Source of the DNA: Corella eumyota
Lineage: Eukaryota > Chordata > Ascidiacea > Phlebobranchia > Corellidae
Length of the DNA stretch: 64,000 bases
Direction of reading: 5' to 3'
Assembly (NCBI GenBank): GCA_963082875.1
Contig: OY720098.1
Coordinates: forward strand, 19,716,001-19,780,000
Part shown: positions 11,483-23,700 of the stretch, piece by piece
Layout of the letters: every line of letters starts with the position of its first letter
Position numbering within the stretch: the stretch's first letter is position 1
Notes under the pieces: generated by a model
Told to the model about the DNA's origin: nothing
The model's input: the letters and a program-made list of their open reading frames with translations, nothing else
Databases searched by the model: none
Position numbers and translations under genes: made by a program

Positions 11483-14400
11483 TTAGTCAAGAAGAGCAAG
11501 TAATATCTTTCTGTAATCTCCAGACGTCTCGTCCTAAAAAAGCAAAAAAGTAATTTTTAAATTTCTGTAGCCAACGTTGTTTAAAATTTAAAAATTTGGC
11601 TTTTGAAACCAAATACTAAGACCTTAATTTTAAAAACTTTGAAACAAATTTATTTTGTTAAAATAAAAGAAAAATTTAAACAAAATACACGAGAAATTAG
11701 CTTAATTATACCAATTATACCACTAATAACAGCAAAAAAGGAATTTTTAAACTTTTGTGCCAACGTTATAAGTTAAAAATTTGACTTAAAATTAGCTTAA
11801 TTATACCAATTACATAACTAATACATACCGAAACTTCTTTATCTAAAGTTTCCTTGTAGATCTTTTTGTATTCCTCCTTGATATCAACCAAGTCAATCTC
11901 ACATCTTGTTGTAATAATGTAGATCAATTGGTTATCTGCAGTGCCCAAGCCCTGTGTAAAAGTAATTTAGTGCCTTTAATATTACATGAAAATGATAACA
12001 GATTGAATATTAGTAAAGTTTTAATATATGTACCACAAACAAATTTTAAGGTATTAAATATTACCTTCATTGATTCTCGCAGTTCTGAAGCATAGAAAGA
12101 GGAAGTTGAACAGGTAGAATAACGAACTAAAAGAAATATTTTACTAATAAAAGTCAATTTTGTAATATATTTTAAAGTTAAATTACAAATTTATCAAGCC
12201 GTCAATTAGCAATTAATCGCTTTAAGACAGAAAAATTTGAATCTAATATCCACTTTAGTTGCAAACTAAAAAGTGAATCAACTAAGACTCGCGCTTGTAA
12301 GCAATGACTTATTACTAACCAAAGTATAAAGTTAGAACGAGTAAAATTTAAGAATTTATTTTAAATTTCTATTTTCAAACTTATTTTTTTATTAAAAGTT
12401 TACCTAAAGTCATGATCCCACGTTTTAAATCGCCACTGCACTCCTTCTCAATAGTTTCCAGCAAATCATCTTTGCTCAGTTTAGTCCACGATGTCTTGAA
12501 CATATATCTGATGTGTTGAAATGTTCTTTCAGTGAATATTTCAACAAACTTGGGATTCAAAGGACTCCAAAACTTGACCTTCATATCAAAGAGTGCCTAA
12601 AAATATAATTAAAGAACAAAAATAAAATTTTCTTGCAATTCATGATTTGATTAAATGTTTATTACGTTTGTTGTATAGGCTTAACCTGTGTTAACATACT
12701 TTAATATCAAACAATCAAACCAGTGTTTTAAGAATGTCTGTGTTATTAATTTTATATGTATCAGTAGTATAATTAACATTGACCAAAACATTTTTAAGTT
12801 AAGACTGCTACTTTAGCCTAAACAATTGTATCATTGTAATTTGATTAAGTAGAAATACAAAGTCACAGGCGACAATATAAGTTGTAAAATATATTTAACA
12901 AAAACACACCTTTGCATCTTCTTCAGCTTTGGTTGCAGATACTTTACCGCTATCAGCTGGTCTTTTAGCCTTTAAAATTGCAAGTAACAAGGCCTTGAAC
13001 TTGCCTGATGTATCTTTTTCAACGTCCTTTTCCAAGCTTCGACCCTCGAAAACTAAAACGTAATTAATAAAATAACCAAAACATAAAGAAATTTTGTAAA
13101 AAAAAAGTTATTATTTCAATTAAATGCATGTTTTTTAAACCAGTTTAAATACATCGCAGACAACTATTTTATAAACAATAGCCTGTCAAATTTGAAATTC
13201 TGTAATATTTTTGTATTTTCAAAGTAATTTTTTTAAATTTCTTACAAAATGATTATCTTAAAAAATAACTGTTTAAATTTTTTAGAAATAAAATAACTTA
13301 CTCATAGCGTAGTCCATCTTAAGTTGGACAATATTCCTGCTCGACATTGAGCATAGAATCTCGATTAACAATTCTTCGTCAGTCCCAGCACCCTTGATTG
13401 ACTTCCTGACAGCTCTTGCATCAATCTCTGTCTTTTTCCACATTAGAAACTGAACTGCGATCTTATAATTACCACTAAGATCGCTATCCAAAGCATCAGA
13501 AAGGTTCTGTTTATGTGTGTTAATATATCATTAAAAATCTACTCTTTTTAAGCCTGTATTTAATATTATTAATATGTTTACCTTATTATATTTATTCCAG
13601 TAAGCTTGGGCAATCACGTGACGCTGCTCTCGGCTGCGATTGGCTAAAATAAAAGTGATCACTTCTTCGTCTGTTCCTAAAAAAAAAATTTAAAATTTAA
13701 ATGATTTTTAAAAATTTTAAATAATATTCTGCTAGTTAAAAATTTAAATACAAACTTTTAACTATACTAAATAGTGCTTTATAGAAATTATTTTAAAAAT
13801 AAAGCTTATTTAACTTTAAATACTTTTTTGTAATATATAGTTTACTTTAAGTTATAATTTAAAAGTTAAAAGTATTTAAAATAACAAACCAAATCCCTTC
13901 ATAGCCTTATGTAAGCTTTCTGCATCCTCTTCAGGCTTAAACGGATGCACTGGCCGGACGGTGGCGCTGCTACGCTTTCTTGGCTGAGGTGCCGCGCCCT
14001 GTAAACACGTGGGTAATATCAACTATTACATCATAAACATTTTTTATTTGATTATTTTTATTTATGTTAAAAACAGTTATTTTTATTTTATGTTAAAATA
14101 GTAATCCTTATGGACATACATTAAACTTGCAGTAGTGTTTTTTGCGAATTAAAAAGTAATTATTATTTTAAAGAACAATAAAGTTTTAATATTTTAAAAC
14201 ATATTTATATTCCACTCACGTTGTTTTGTGGTCCAAGGTTTTCAACCTCATTCCCCTTAAAAATTAAAATAATGTTAAATTTATATACATATATAAATCT
14301 ATCTACAAACATATTTATTTAAATAAAGTTTGGTATTGAAACTTTTTGTTGTCGCATTAAGTGATATATAAACTTATGACTTTTTTGTAATAAACTTTAC

Positions 14401-17400
14401 TAAAATCTTGATTACAACACTTCAAAACAGCTATTATTAAAGCAAAATACTTAAACTAATATATATAAGAGAACTTTGTAATAGGCAAATTAAACTACGT
14501 AGTAGAAAAATATTTCTATTTTTTTCAATATTTTCTTAATATTTTTTTTTTATTTTTATCAGGCAAGGGTGTAATATTTGAACTTGTGTAAGCTATTCGT
14601 TAACGCCAAGCTCAAGGAAGAATACAGTGGCATTGGTGCGACTCGAACCAAAAACCTTCCGGCTCGTAGTGCGATGCCATAACCGGTATAACACACTACT
14701 ATACTAGTAGTAAAATATTAGTACTAGTTTACGTTTGGGTTTGGTGGTGGAGCACTTTCTTCTTCAACTGCTAACATTTCCTCTAAAATTCCATCTGTAT
14801 CAATGCCATCCTTTTCAGCAGATTTAATAAGAACGTTAACTGTATTTCTATTTTGCTCTTCATCCTGTTTCAAGTTTTGAAGATCAATCTCAGAAATCCT
14901 ACAAAAAACAGAGAAGTTTTATAATTTTTAATACAGATTACAGCATTCATTGTATACCATGGCATGGTCCAATACCATGACTTAGTTGTATAATTTAACA
15001 TGTTTTTAACTTAATGTGTTTTTATTTTTCTAAAATTCTACTTTGTTTGGTTAAAAATAATAAATTAATAAAATTATTTGTTTGTGGGTTACAGACCTGT
15101 CTTCTTCTCCAGTCAGAACCTTGTGATAGATTGCAACTTCTTGTTCCATACTTAATGCAAGAGCTGCCAGTTTTTGATAATCTTTAAAGTAATTACCCAT
15201 ATCCTGTAAATAAGTAACAAATAAAGATTAAATGCTTTATTACTTTTCCAAAAAAACAAAAAAAAAATAGATATATATACATATAACAAAATATAAAAAT
15301 ATAGTGCATACAACTTTATTGAAACTAGTTCAACTTAAGGCGTATATAGGCATTACATTTTTTGACAAAGACCAACAGGGCCTAAGCATAGATTGAGCTA
15401 TTACGACTCGAACCTAAGTAGTTATTTATTGTCTAATTAAATAAACTTAACCTTTTTGTATTGCTGATCAATATCTTACCAAACAAATCAAATCTTACCA
15501 CTTTAGCTTTATCCAACTCCTGGTTCATGTTATCAATAATATCCTGGTTTTCTCTTCGTTCTCTAGCAAGTCTATCAGACAGCTCACCAATGTGGTTTTG
15601 CAAGCCATCGTTCTGTGTAAAATGAAACAACAAAAATATAAACAGTAAACCCAAGTAATAATGAATGCTACATATCAGAAAAATGTTTGTTTGATATTAG
15701 AAAAAAAGTCTTAAATATTAGAGCAGTAATTTGTTTTTCTTTGTAGAAAACTTCTGCAACAATGATAATATTTTAATATACATTTGTGTTGCAATAGAAA
15801 ATACGTTTCAAGATTTTTGAGGCAGTACCTAAAGTGGACAGTGTTTAAATTTTTAAAGAAACAGTTCATTTTAAAAGTGATATTTGGCTTTTTTTGATTG
15901 TTTTGCCATAATTACCTGGCCCTTCAAAGTATCAAGCTCAAGTTGAAGAGTGTGAATCTTCTTTCTCTTATTTGCAGCATCCGCTCTCAAGTCTTTGATC
16001 TCATCCTGAGCCAACTTCAACTGTCTGTTCAGGTTGTCGATCTAGTACAAACAATAATTAAACTATTTTAAGGGATTGTAAAAGTGTCTTGTGTCGAAAT
16101 TATGAAAAAGTTTGTACATATTGTAAGACCAACAGAACTTCATTATAAAACAGAGTGTGGTAACAACGGTTAAAAAATGCTACATTGGCATATACAACTA
16201 ATATAGTTTATCGTTAATTAAGAATATTTTTCTTTTGTTCTTTAGTCGATAAACCGCTCTGCGGACGGCATTTTAATTGAGTAAGATGGTCGCAACTTGG
16301 AACCAATATTTGGGCCAAATGATAACCCGCTAACCATAAACAGCAATTTTATTTATTTTGTAGGCCTATAAATTGGACATACTTATACGTATTTTGTCCA
16401 CTAAGCTCCATTGTGCTTATTTTAAATTGTTTGGTTAAAAATCTTATATATTTATTAATTTGTAAACCTTCTCCTTATGGAACTGATCCAAATCTTCCAA
16501 CGATTTAGCATTGAAGCTTTCATATTGTCGACGAATGTTTGAGATCGTATCAGTAAGATCAGGTAAGATCGAACTATTGTTTGGCTCAGCTGATACCATC
16601 GACACAGATACAGGTTGGATTTGGTCGCGAAGACCTTCAACCTCCTATTGTTACGTCACATAACTTGTTTATTAATTTAATTGCAAGTACATTTTAAATA
16701 GGGAATTAAATGTAGTTTTTATTTTGTTGTAGTCTATCATTGGCATGGTGGTGTAGTGATAAGAACACTTGTTACACCACCATGAGGTCGTGGATTCAAT
16801 CTCTAAAGCTCTCATGCTGTAGCGCCCTTAAGTAAGGCGCTATAAATGGTATGAACTCCTGCTGAGCCAGCACTAAATCTTTTTTTTACACTAAACTTGT
16901 AACAAAAATAAAACAAACCGTTTGATGAACTTTTTTGTGCAGATCAAGTGCGCCTTGAAGATTGTCGATCTTCGTGGTATGTGCCGATCTCTCTATGACG
17001 TAGGTTTCCATCTCCTATTATGACGTTATCAAAAATATCAAATTAGTTTTTTTCGTATTGTTAGTAATTTTTATGATTTTAAATGCCCATAACTTGAAAT
17101 GCCTTTAGTCTGCCTATAAAAAAGTGGAGCTTACCTTTCTTAGGTTTGCAAGTTGATTTTCAGCATCTTTGTTCAAAGCTTTTTGACGCTCAAGTCTAAG
17201 AGATAAAAACTTTATGTAAAATAAATAAATAAATAAATAGAATTTTATGAACAAAATAAGCGTTATATTTAAATTTTTGAATAACTGCTAAAAAACTAAT
17301 TTTACAAATGTTTAAAAACAAAATGTGTTTTATATTTTGGTTTTTGATAAAAAATGTATTTGAAGATTTTTTTAATTTTTATTTTTTAGAAATGTTTTTT

Positions 17401-18919
17401 AAACAACTTTGTAATTTAAAAAGTATTTACTCTTTTAAACTAAGTAATAAAAAGTACTTACTCGTTTGCAGTAGTCTCATAATCGTATTGATAGTTATCT
17501 CGGTCGACTCCAAGCTGGGTATTATCTCCTTGCAGATCCTCAATTTGATTATGCAATTTCTAGAAAAAATTACCTATGAATTAATTAGAATAGCAGCAAG
17601 TTCGGCTTATTAAGTATAAAGTCCGTTATTTTTAAAAAAATTATACTTGTTAAAACTTCTAGGAAAGATTTTTAGAAAAAAAATATGCAATTTGTAAACA
17701 AAATTAATTCTTAAACAAATGGAAAGGCAAAAAGTTTTTTTTATTTACCAAGCACATCCCTGTTATTTTGTAAATTACAATTGTAAAAATCCCAAGGAAT
17801 TATTTAAATATATTGTTAGAATTTGAATAAAAATTGTGTTTAAAAGTTAGATGATTTAAGAATGCTTTTGTAATTTCAAAATTATCGAAACATAATGCCT
17901 GTTATCACGTGACCACCAAAATACCACGTGACCAACTTACATTAATCTCATCGTTAATAGCATCGGTCATTCCAACACTGGCGTTTGCCTGGCCTTTCAT
18001 TTGCCTCAATCTCTCGTTTTCAGTAAGAAGCAGATTGTTGGCAGTCTCCAGATCGTGAACTTTGTCAACGTAGTTCACTAATCTATCGTTCAACTGCTGC
18101 ATGTTCTTTTTCTCTGCCTCTTTTTTGCCCCAAAGACCGCTAAAAAGTATAAAGTTTCATGAAACATAATTGTTTCATTTTTTGATGTAATTTTAGAAGT
18201 TAACCGGCAGCGTGGTTAAGTGGTAAGAACACTTGCTACACCAAATATGAGGTCGTGGGTTCAATCCCCACTGATCTCATGCTGAAGCGTCCTTGAGTAA
18301 GGCGCTATAAACGGTATAGACTCCTGCTAAGCCAGCTCTTAATCAGCAGCATAATTATCGGGTAATTATAATCTATAATATCCCAAACTGCCACTGGCAA
18401 CTCAAGACTGGGTCGGAGTAACTGATGTTCGACTTTCCCACAGGATAAAGATATATACAATAAATAAAAAAATAAAAAAAATTTCAGAAGTAGTTATATT
18501 TACTTACGGAGACAACGGTTCGTAGTTAGCCTTCGGGTCGCCCATTGTAGCATATTGTTGCTTTCTATACATTGAAGGTCTATTCGATCTTGCTAAAGTA
18601 AAAAAAGGAAATAGGTCTAATAATTTATTACTATACAATTAAATTTTTTTTAAAACAGGAATATGCAATCTATTAGCAAAATAAAACTGACGTAATAAAT
18701 ATATTTGATGTATTGAACTATCTGTTATATTTTAATAGTGTATTATATAACCTGTCAAGAAATTAAAAACATTTATTAACATTACATTTTGTTTAATGTT
18801 TTATTTACTTAAACAAGAAAAAACTATATTTTACATTTTAATAGAAAAAATTTTATTTGGTAATTACTATAATAGGCGGTTTGGGTTGAAGGAAAGGTAG
18901 AATAGTTAGATCGATCCAT
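11483..18919 (-). CDS. Intermediate filament-annexin fusion protein, gene A
   Basis: About 765 aa joining an IF rod to a four-repeat annexin core. Twenty exons, minus: 18919-18868, 18592-18508, 18139-17941, 17559-17462, 17195-17135, 17014-16919, 16644-16468, 16041-15916, 15612-15499, 15203-15097, 14898-14733, 14255-14220, 13998-13890, 13676-13582, 13506-13302, 13052-12910, 12596-12404, 12126-12065, 11951-11829, 11533-11483. Head about 1-48; coil 1A has MQQLNDRLVNYVDKVHDLE; the rod ends at IAIYHKVLTGEE-like sequence near 370. An acidic tail (372-427) and a 12-aa linker exon follow, then annexin repeats. Loops GFGTDEE, GAGTDEE and GLGTADN remain in repeats 1, 2 and 4; repeat 3 lacks one. The annexin part has no start Met of its own before repeat 1, which supports a true fusion. 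It probably forms filaments that bind Ca2+ and phospholipid (inference). Divergent with gene B. Confidence 0.92.
14571..14700 (-). mobile_element. Second tRNA-like SINE family, copy 1
   Basis: Reverse strand has a tRNA-like head with ggttcgagtcgcac (B-box-like) followed by caatgccactgtattc. Similar to 57477-57616 and unlike the abundant SINE. In the intron separating the IF tail exon from the linker exon of gene A. Confidence 0.55.
16742..16874 (+). mobile_element. tRNA-headed SINE, short form
   Basis: Head, B-box-like region and ggcgctataaatgg block, ending at gagccagcact. Same end point as 930-1063. In an IF-rod intron of gene A. Confidence 0.8.
18204..18458 (+). mobile_element. tRNA-headed SINE, near full length
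   Basis: Runs from ccggcagcgtggtt to ggataaagatatataca, with a small deletion near the 3' end where the tctatgtttag block is missing. In intron 2 of gene A. Confidence 0.85.
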
Positions 18920-20730
18920 AATTTTTGCTGGCCAGCAATAATAGATCTTCGATCAATTTAAATATTTCTGGGCACTGAAAATATAAAAATTCATAAAATG
19001 CAATGTTTATATTTTACTATGTCAAAATAATTTTTATCAATAAGTAACAATACTAAATGTTTGCTTAAATTATATTTGACTCGTTTTTAAATATGGTACC
19101 TTTTACAATAATACAAAAAATATAGATTAAGTCAAAAATTTTAAAAAATAAATTATTTAACTAAAAAATAAATTATTTATATTAACTGGAAGTTAACGTT
19201 ACAATAAACTAAGCAATTACACAATAATTTCACTTAAATATTCTGACTAAATATAAGTATTTAAAACTTACAATATTCCTGGTGACTTCGCCTTTATATG
19301 TTCTGCAATGCTTGCTTTATTTGCAACAATTACGTTTTATATTGCCCATGTTACATAAATTCTTTCACCAGCAAAACAATATTTCAAATATGAAGACTAA
19401 TTGTCAATACATTTACATCAGGTAAATTTATAACATCTCTACGAGGATTGAATGCATTGATTTCCGCCAAATCGTAACGGAAATGGTAGGTTAAGTGGGG
19501 TCGTATTAAAAGGTATCTATATTAAAAATAGATAACTTTCAAATATGTTATTGTTATTAATATTTAAGTTTGCTATGGCTGCAAAATGGGAAATAATTAA
19601 TTAACAACATAATTAGCAGTTTTGTTTTATACGAAATATAAAACGCAAATTAATTAATTATTATTTTAATTATGATTAAATGCCTTTGCAAAATGTTTTA
19701 ATTATTAATTAGGCATTTTCAATATTTGTTTTTTATCCAAATTTAACTATATGCAAACAACTTATTTTTAAAATGATCTATAAATGCAATGTATGCAAAT
19801 ATAAAAGGAGTTAGCAAATATAAACTGCATTTTGTTAAAATCCCAGATGATGTAATGCTAAATGACGTCATATTTTGTAAATGACGTCACAATTTTATTA
19901 AAAGCAATTTAAAAACATAAAAACATTTTTAATTTTTAATTTAAAAGGTATTGTATTTTAATAAGACTGTTATGCTTTTACTAATTTAAAAATATCAAAC
20001 ATTAATAATAACGAATAGTTTTGTTTACAAAAAAGAAACGTACAAACCAATATATTTCATAAAATAATTATTAAAGCAAACTCTAAAAATAATAAAAACA
20101 TTGAACACATAAATAAAAACCAAAACATAAACAAACCTACATTTCAATATATTCGTACTTTCCAGTGACGTAGAAAAGAGAAAATAATTTTATAATATAA
20201 ACAATAAAGTTTTAGTGAAGTAATATTAAATTTATATTTGTGGGTTTTTGCAAAATTTAAATAAATCAAAAATAATTATTTAGTTTTATAATTTGTTGTT
20301 TATTAGAAGTAGTAAGTAGTTCTTAGTAGATATTTTAATATGTTATAGTCAAAGTAATAATAACTTAAATTTTAACAGTCTAATGGAGTATTCAAAATAT
20401 AAATTTAAAAAGTTTTGATAAGTTTTTAATATAAATTTTTTTTATTATATTTTTGACATATTAATAAAGTTTGAAAGTCTTGATATATAAATATTTATCA
20501 AGTTATACAACTTGTTGTTTAATAAAAGTATTAGGTAGTCCTGATAAATGTTTAAAGATATTGTGCAAATAACTTAAATTTCAGTTTAATAGCGCTTTTC
20601 CAATATAAGAATAAAGTTGCTATTTTTTAAAGGTTTAATATACTTCAATATGAAAGCCAGTATACAAATTAATGTTTAAAAGTTTAGTATTTAAAAATTA
20701 ACAATTTTGGTAATTTTTTAGATTGTTAAA
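18920..20730. promoter_or_regulatory. Shared divergent upstream region of IF-annexin A and B
   Basis: About 1.8 kb between the two start codons. A 3' splice acceptor lies 55 nt upstream of the A start (18975-18976) and another 9 nt upstream of the B start (20720-20721); each could receive a 5' UTR exon or a spliced leader. Two TGACGTCA copies lie at 19863 and 19882. No coding exon is seen. Promoter elements are inferred only from position. Confidence 0.5.
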
Positions 20731-23700
20731 ATGTTACAAAATTACGCTCCTAAAAAACACGAGCGAAAACCTCGATTTTCGTCGGTTTACAAATCGAATT
20801 ATGACGTCACAAACGGTGTTGATGACGACGAAGAAGAGTATTATTCCCCGGTTCTATCGTAAGACTTAAATTTAAATTTTTGAATAAAATGTTTTTATAG
20901 TAATATTTTAAAATCACGGTAATAAAAGGAGTAAAAAAGGAATTAATTTATTTTTTATGTAGAGATTTATATAATAAACAGTACTAAAATTATAAAATTA
21001 ATTGAGATATACTATTATTGCCACATTTTTAATTTTAAACAAATAATTTTAATTTTAAACTTTTGACAAATTTTTTAATTTTTTAATTTTAAACTTTTGA
21101 CAAAAATTTACAGAGACGTACATGACAAAAAAGCACAAGAAAAACAACAACTTCAAACCCTTAACAATCGACTCGTTAGTTACGTCAACAATGTCCACTA
21201 TTTTGAAGCAGAGAACAAAATATTGGCAGCGAAGAATTTTTACCTAAGAGAACAACTTAGAAGATTTAAGAACTACGGAGATGATTCAGAAGATAAAGAA
21301 GAATACACACAGAGGGTAGAAACTTTTTATTAAATAATTAAAATAATTATGAGTAGACACTATTTGCATTTTTTGTTAATAAACTCTTTATAAATAAACC
21401 AACGAATATTTTTAAAAAAATAAAAGATTTTTAAAGCAAAGTAAATACCGTTCTACTCAAGACAAATATTTTTGCGTTAAGGCCTATTCACTCGACAAGG
21501 TAACATTGCGTTGCGCTACGTTGTGTTACATAACTTTACGAGTTCTAGGGATTTTTTTTAATTTTAATAAACAATACCTAATAAAAGTATACTGCCTACG
21601 AAATCTTGCGTAAATTTCGCTCCAGCCACAAAACTTTACAAAATCTTACGTAACTTTCGCAAAATTTCGTACGTGTAAACGACTCTGTTTTTTTTTAAAT
21701 GGTTGCGCAATCTTGCATTACGTTACGTTGCGTTAGGTACGCCGTGTGAACGGGCCTTAGCCAGAATTTAAAAAATTCGATTATTTTTATAAATAAATCA
21801 ATTACAAAGTAAAAACCTTTTGATAAAATAAAAGAGCATAAAATTTTTCTTTTTACCACGCAAATAAACAGGCTTGTGACATCGACTTTTTGAAACAAAA
21901 ACAATAAACAAACCTACCTAAAAGTAAATACCCGCCTGCTATTTAAAAATAAACAAATGCAAAAACAATAACAAAAATACATATTTGGTAATTTTTAATT
22001 TTAGAACATTTCTAGACTCTATTTGCTTGAAATTTTACACCAATTGCATTACTTTTTTTTATATATCTTTATCCTCGATGTGGGAAAGTCGAATGCGCGA
22101 CTTAAACATAGAGTAACATCAATTACTCCGACCCAGTCTCAAATTGACTTTGACAGTTTGGGATATTATAGATTTTAATTGCCCGATAATTATACTGCTG
22201 AGTTTTATACCGTTTATATCGCCTTACTCAAGGGCGCTACAGCGTGAGATCGGTGGAGATTAAGCCCACGACTTCATGTGTGGTGTAGCAAGTGTTCTTA
22301 CCACTACACCACGCTGCCGGTGTTTATCTATATTTATCTTCACCAAATTTACCAATCATGTTACTTTGTCGTATTACTTTAAAGTTTTACACCAATCCGT
22401 ATTACCTTAAACCATTATTGCAATACTTTATTAATTATCATTAAATATTTTGCAACTTTGTTTAGAAACTATTGGAACAAATTGAATTACTGAAAAATGA
22501 AAACGCAAAGTTGAAAATCGAGAAACAAAGTGTTGAATATGACCATAGCGAAATTTTGGACGAGTAAAAATATATTGTGTTATATATATTTGATTTTTTC
22601 TAATTTTTTAATTAAAGTAAATTACGTTTTTAAATTCGTACAAAATGCTGACTTGTCTTATTTTTAGCCATAAAGATCTAAAAGAAGAAGTAACTGCGTT
22701 AAGAAAGGTAAGAGCATGATCAACATTGTTAAATATTGTAAAACATTTATAGAGTAAAGTTAACTAAGTAGAGTTACCTAATAACTTTTTAAATTTTTTT
22801 GATAAGTCAAAGTAAAAGCAAGCTTTGAAAATTACAGGACATTAAAGATTCCATCGTGGAAAAAGTGGCATTAAAAAACAAAATCAAAACCTTGCAGAAA
22901 ACTATTGAACTACAGACAAAGGTATAATAGTGATTAGTTTAAAATTACTTTTAAAATCATTTGAAATGCTATACTTTCTAGTTTATAATGACAATTAAAA
23001 TTTAGGAAGATACGATTCAGACTACCCAGGCTTACCAAAACGAAAACCTGGAATCTATTGAAGAACTGACCAAGAAATATGAATCTCAAAACCTCAAGTC
23101 ATTGGAAGACCTTAAGTCAATCTTCCAAGAAAAGGTTAACACTATTGTATATGTTTATAACTTACGGACAAAATCGTTTTTGTTATATTTATAAAGCAAA
23201 AAAATAAAAAACGCGATTGATTAAGTTATCGAAAACACAGTAAAAATCAATTTTAATTTAAATCATTTGTAAAAATTACCTCTAACAAAAAAAATATTTT
23301 AAAAGGACTGAATGCTTTAAAATGATTTTTTTTCATCAATTTTAGATAACAAGCTTGCACAACCAATTAGAACAAACCCAGGCCTCAATGACGAAATATA
23401 GCACTGAAAGTACTGATAAAACTAAAATTATTAACAAACTGGAAGTTGAAAGCAAGAAATTAACAGCATGGGTAATTAGATAAGTATACTGTCATAAAAT
23501 TCGTAGTAAAATATTAATAAAACAGTATTCGAAATTAACCTAAAAATTTTGTCCAAGTAACGTAAAGTGCCTTATCATATTTAAACTACATGATTTATTG
23601 CTTCAAATATTAACAAAATGTATAGATATTATTTATTTTCGCTTGTAAATTACTCTTAAATAGGTCTGCAACAAAAATATTTAAACTACTTAGGTTAACA

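Noticed and set aside
13302-14255. A free-standing annexin gene separate from the IF gene
   Set aside because: No start Met precedes annexin repeat 1, the splice phases join to the IF tail, and the same arrangement occurs three times.
22240-22320. tRNA-like cloverleaf heads as genuine tRNA genes
   Set aside because: The tRNA-like segment is repeated many times with the same downstream body, so these are SINE heads, not tRNA genes.
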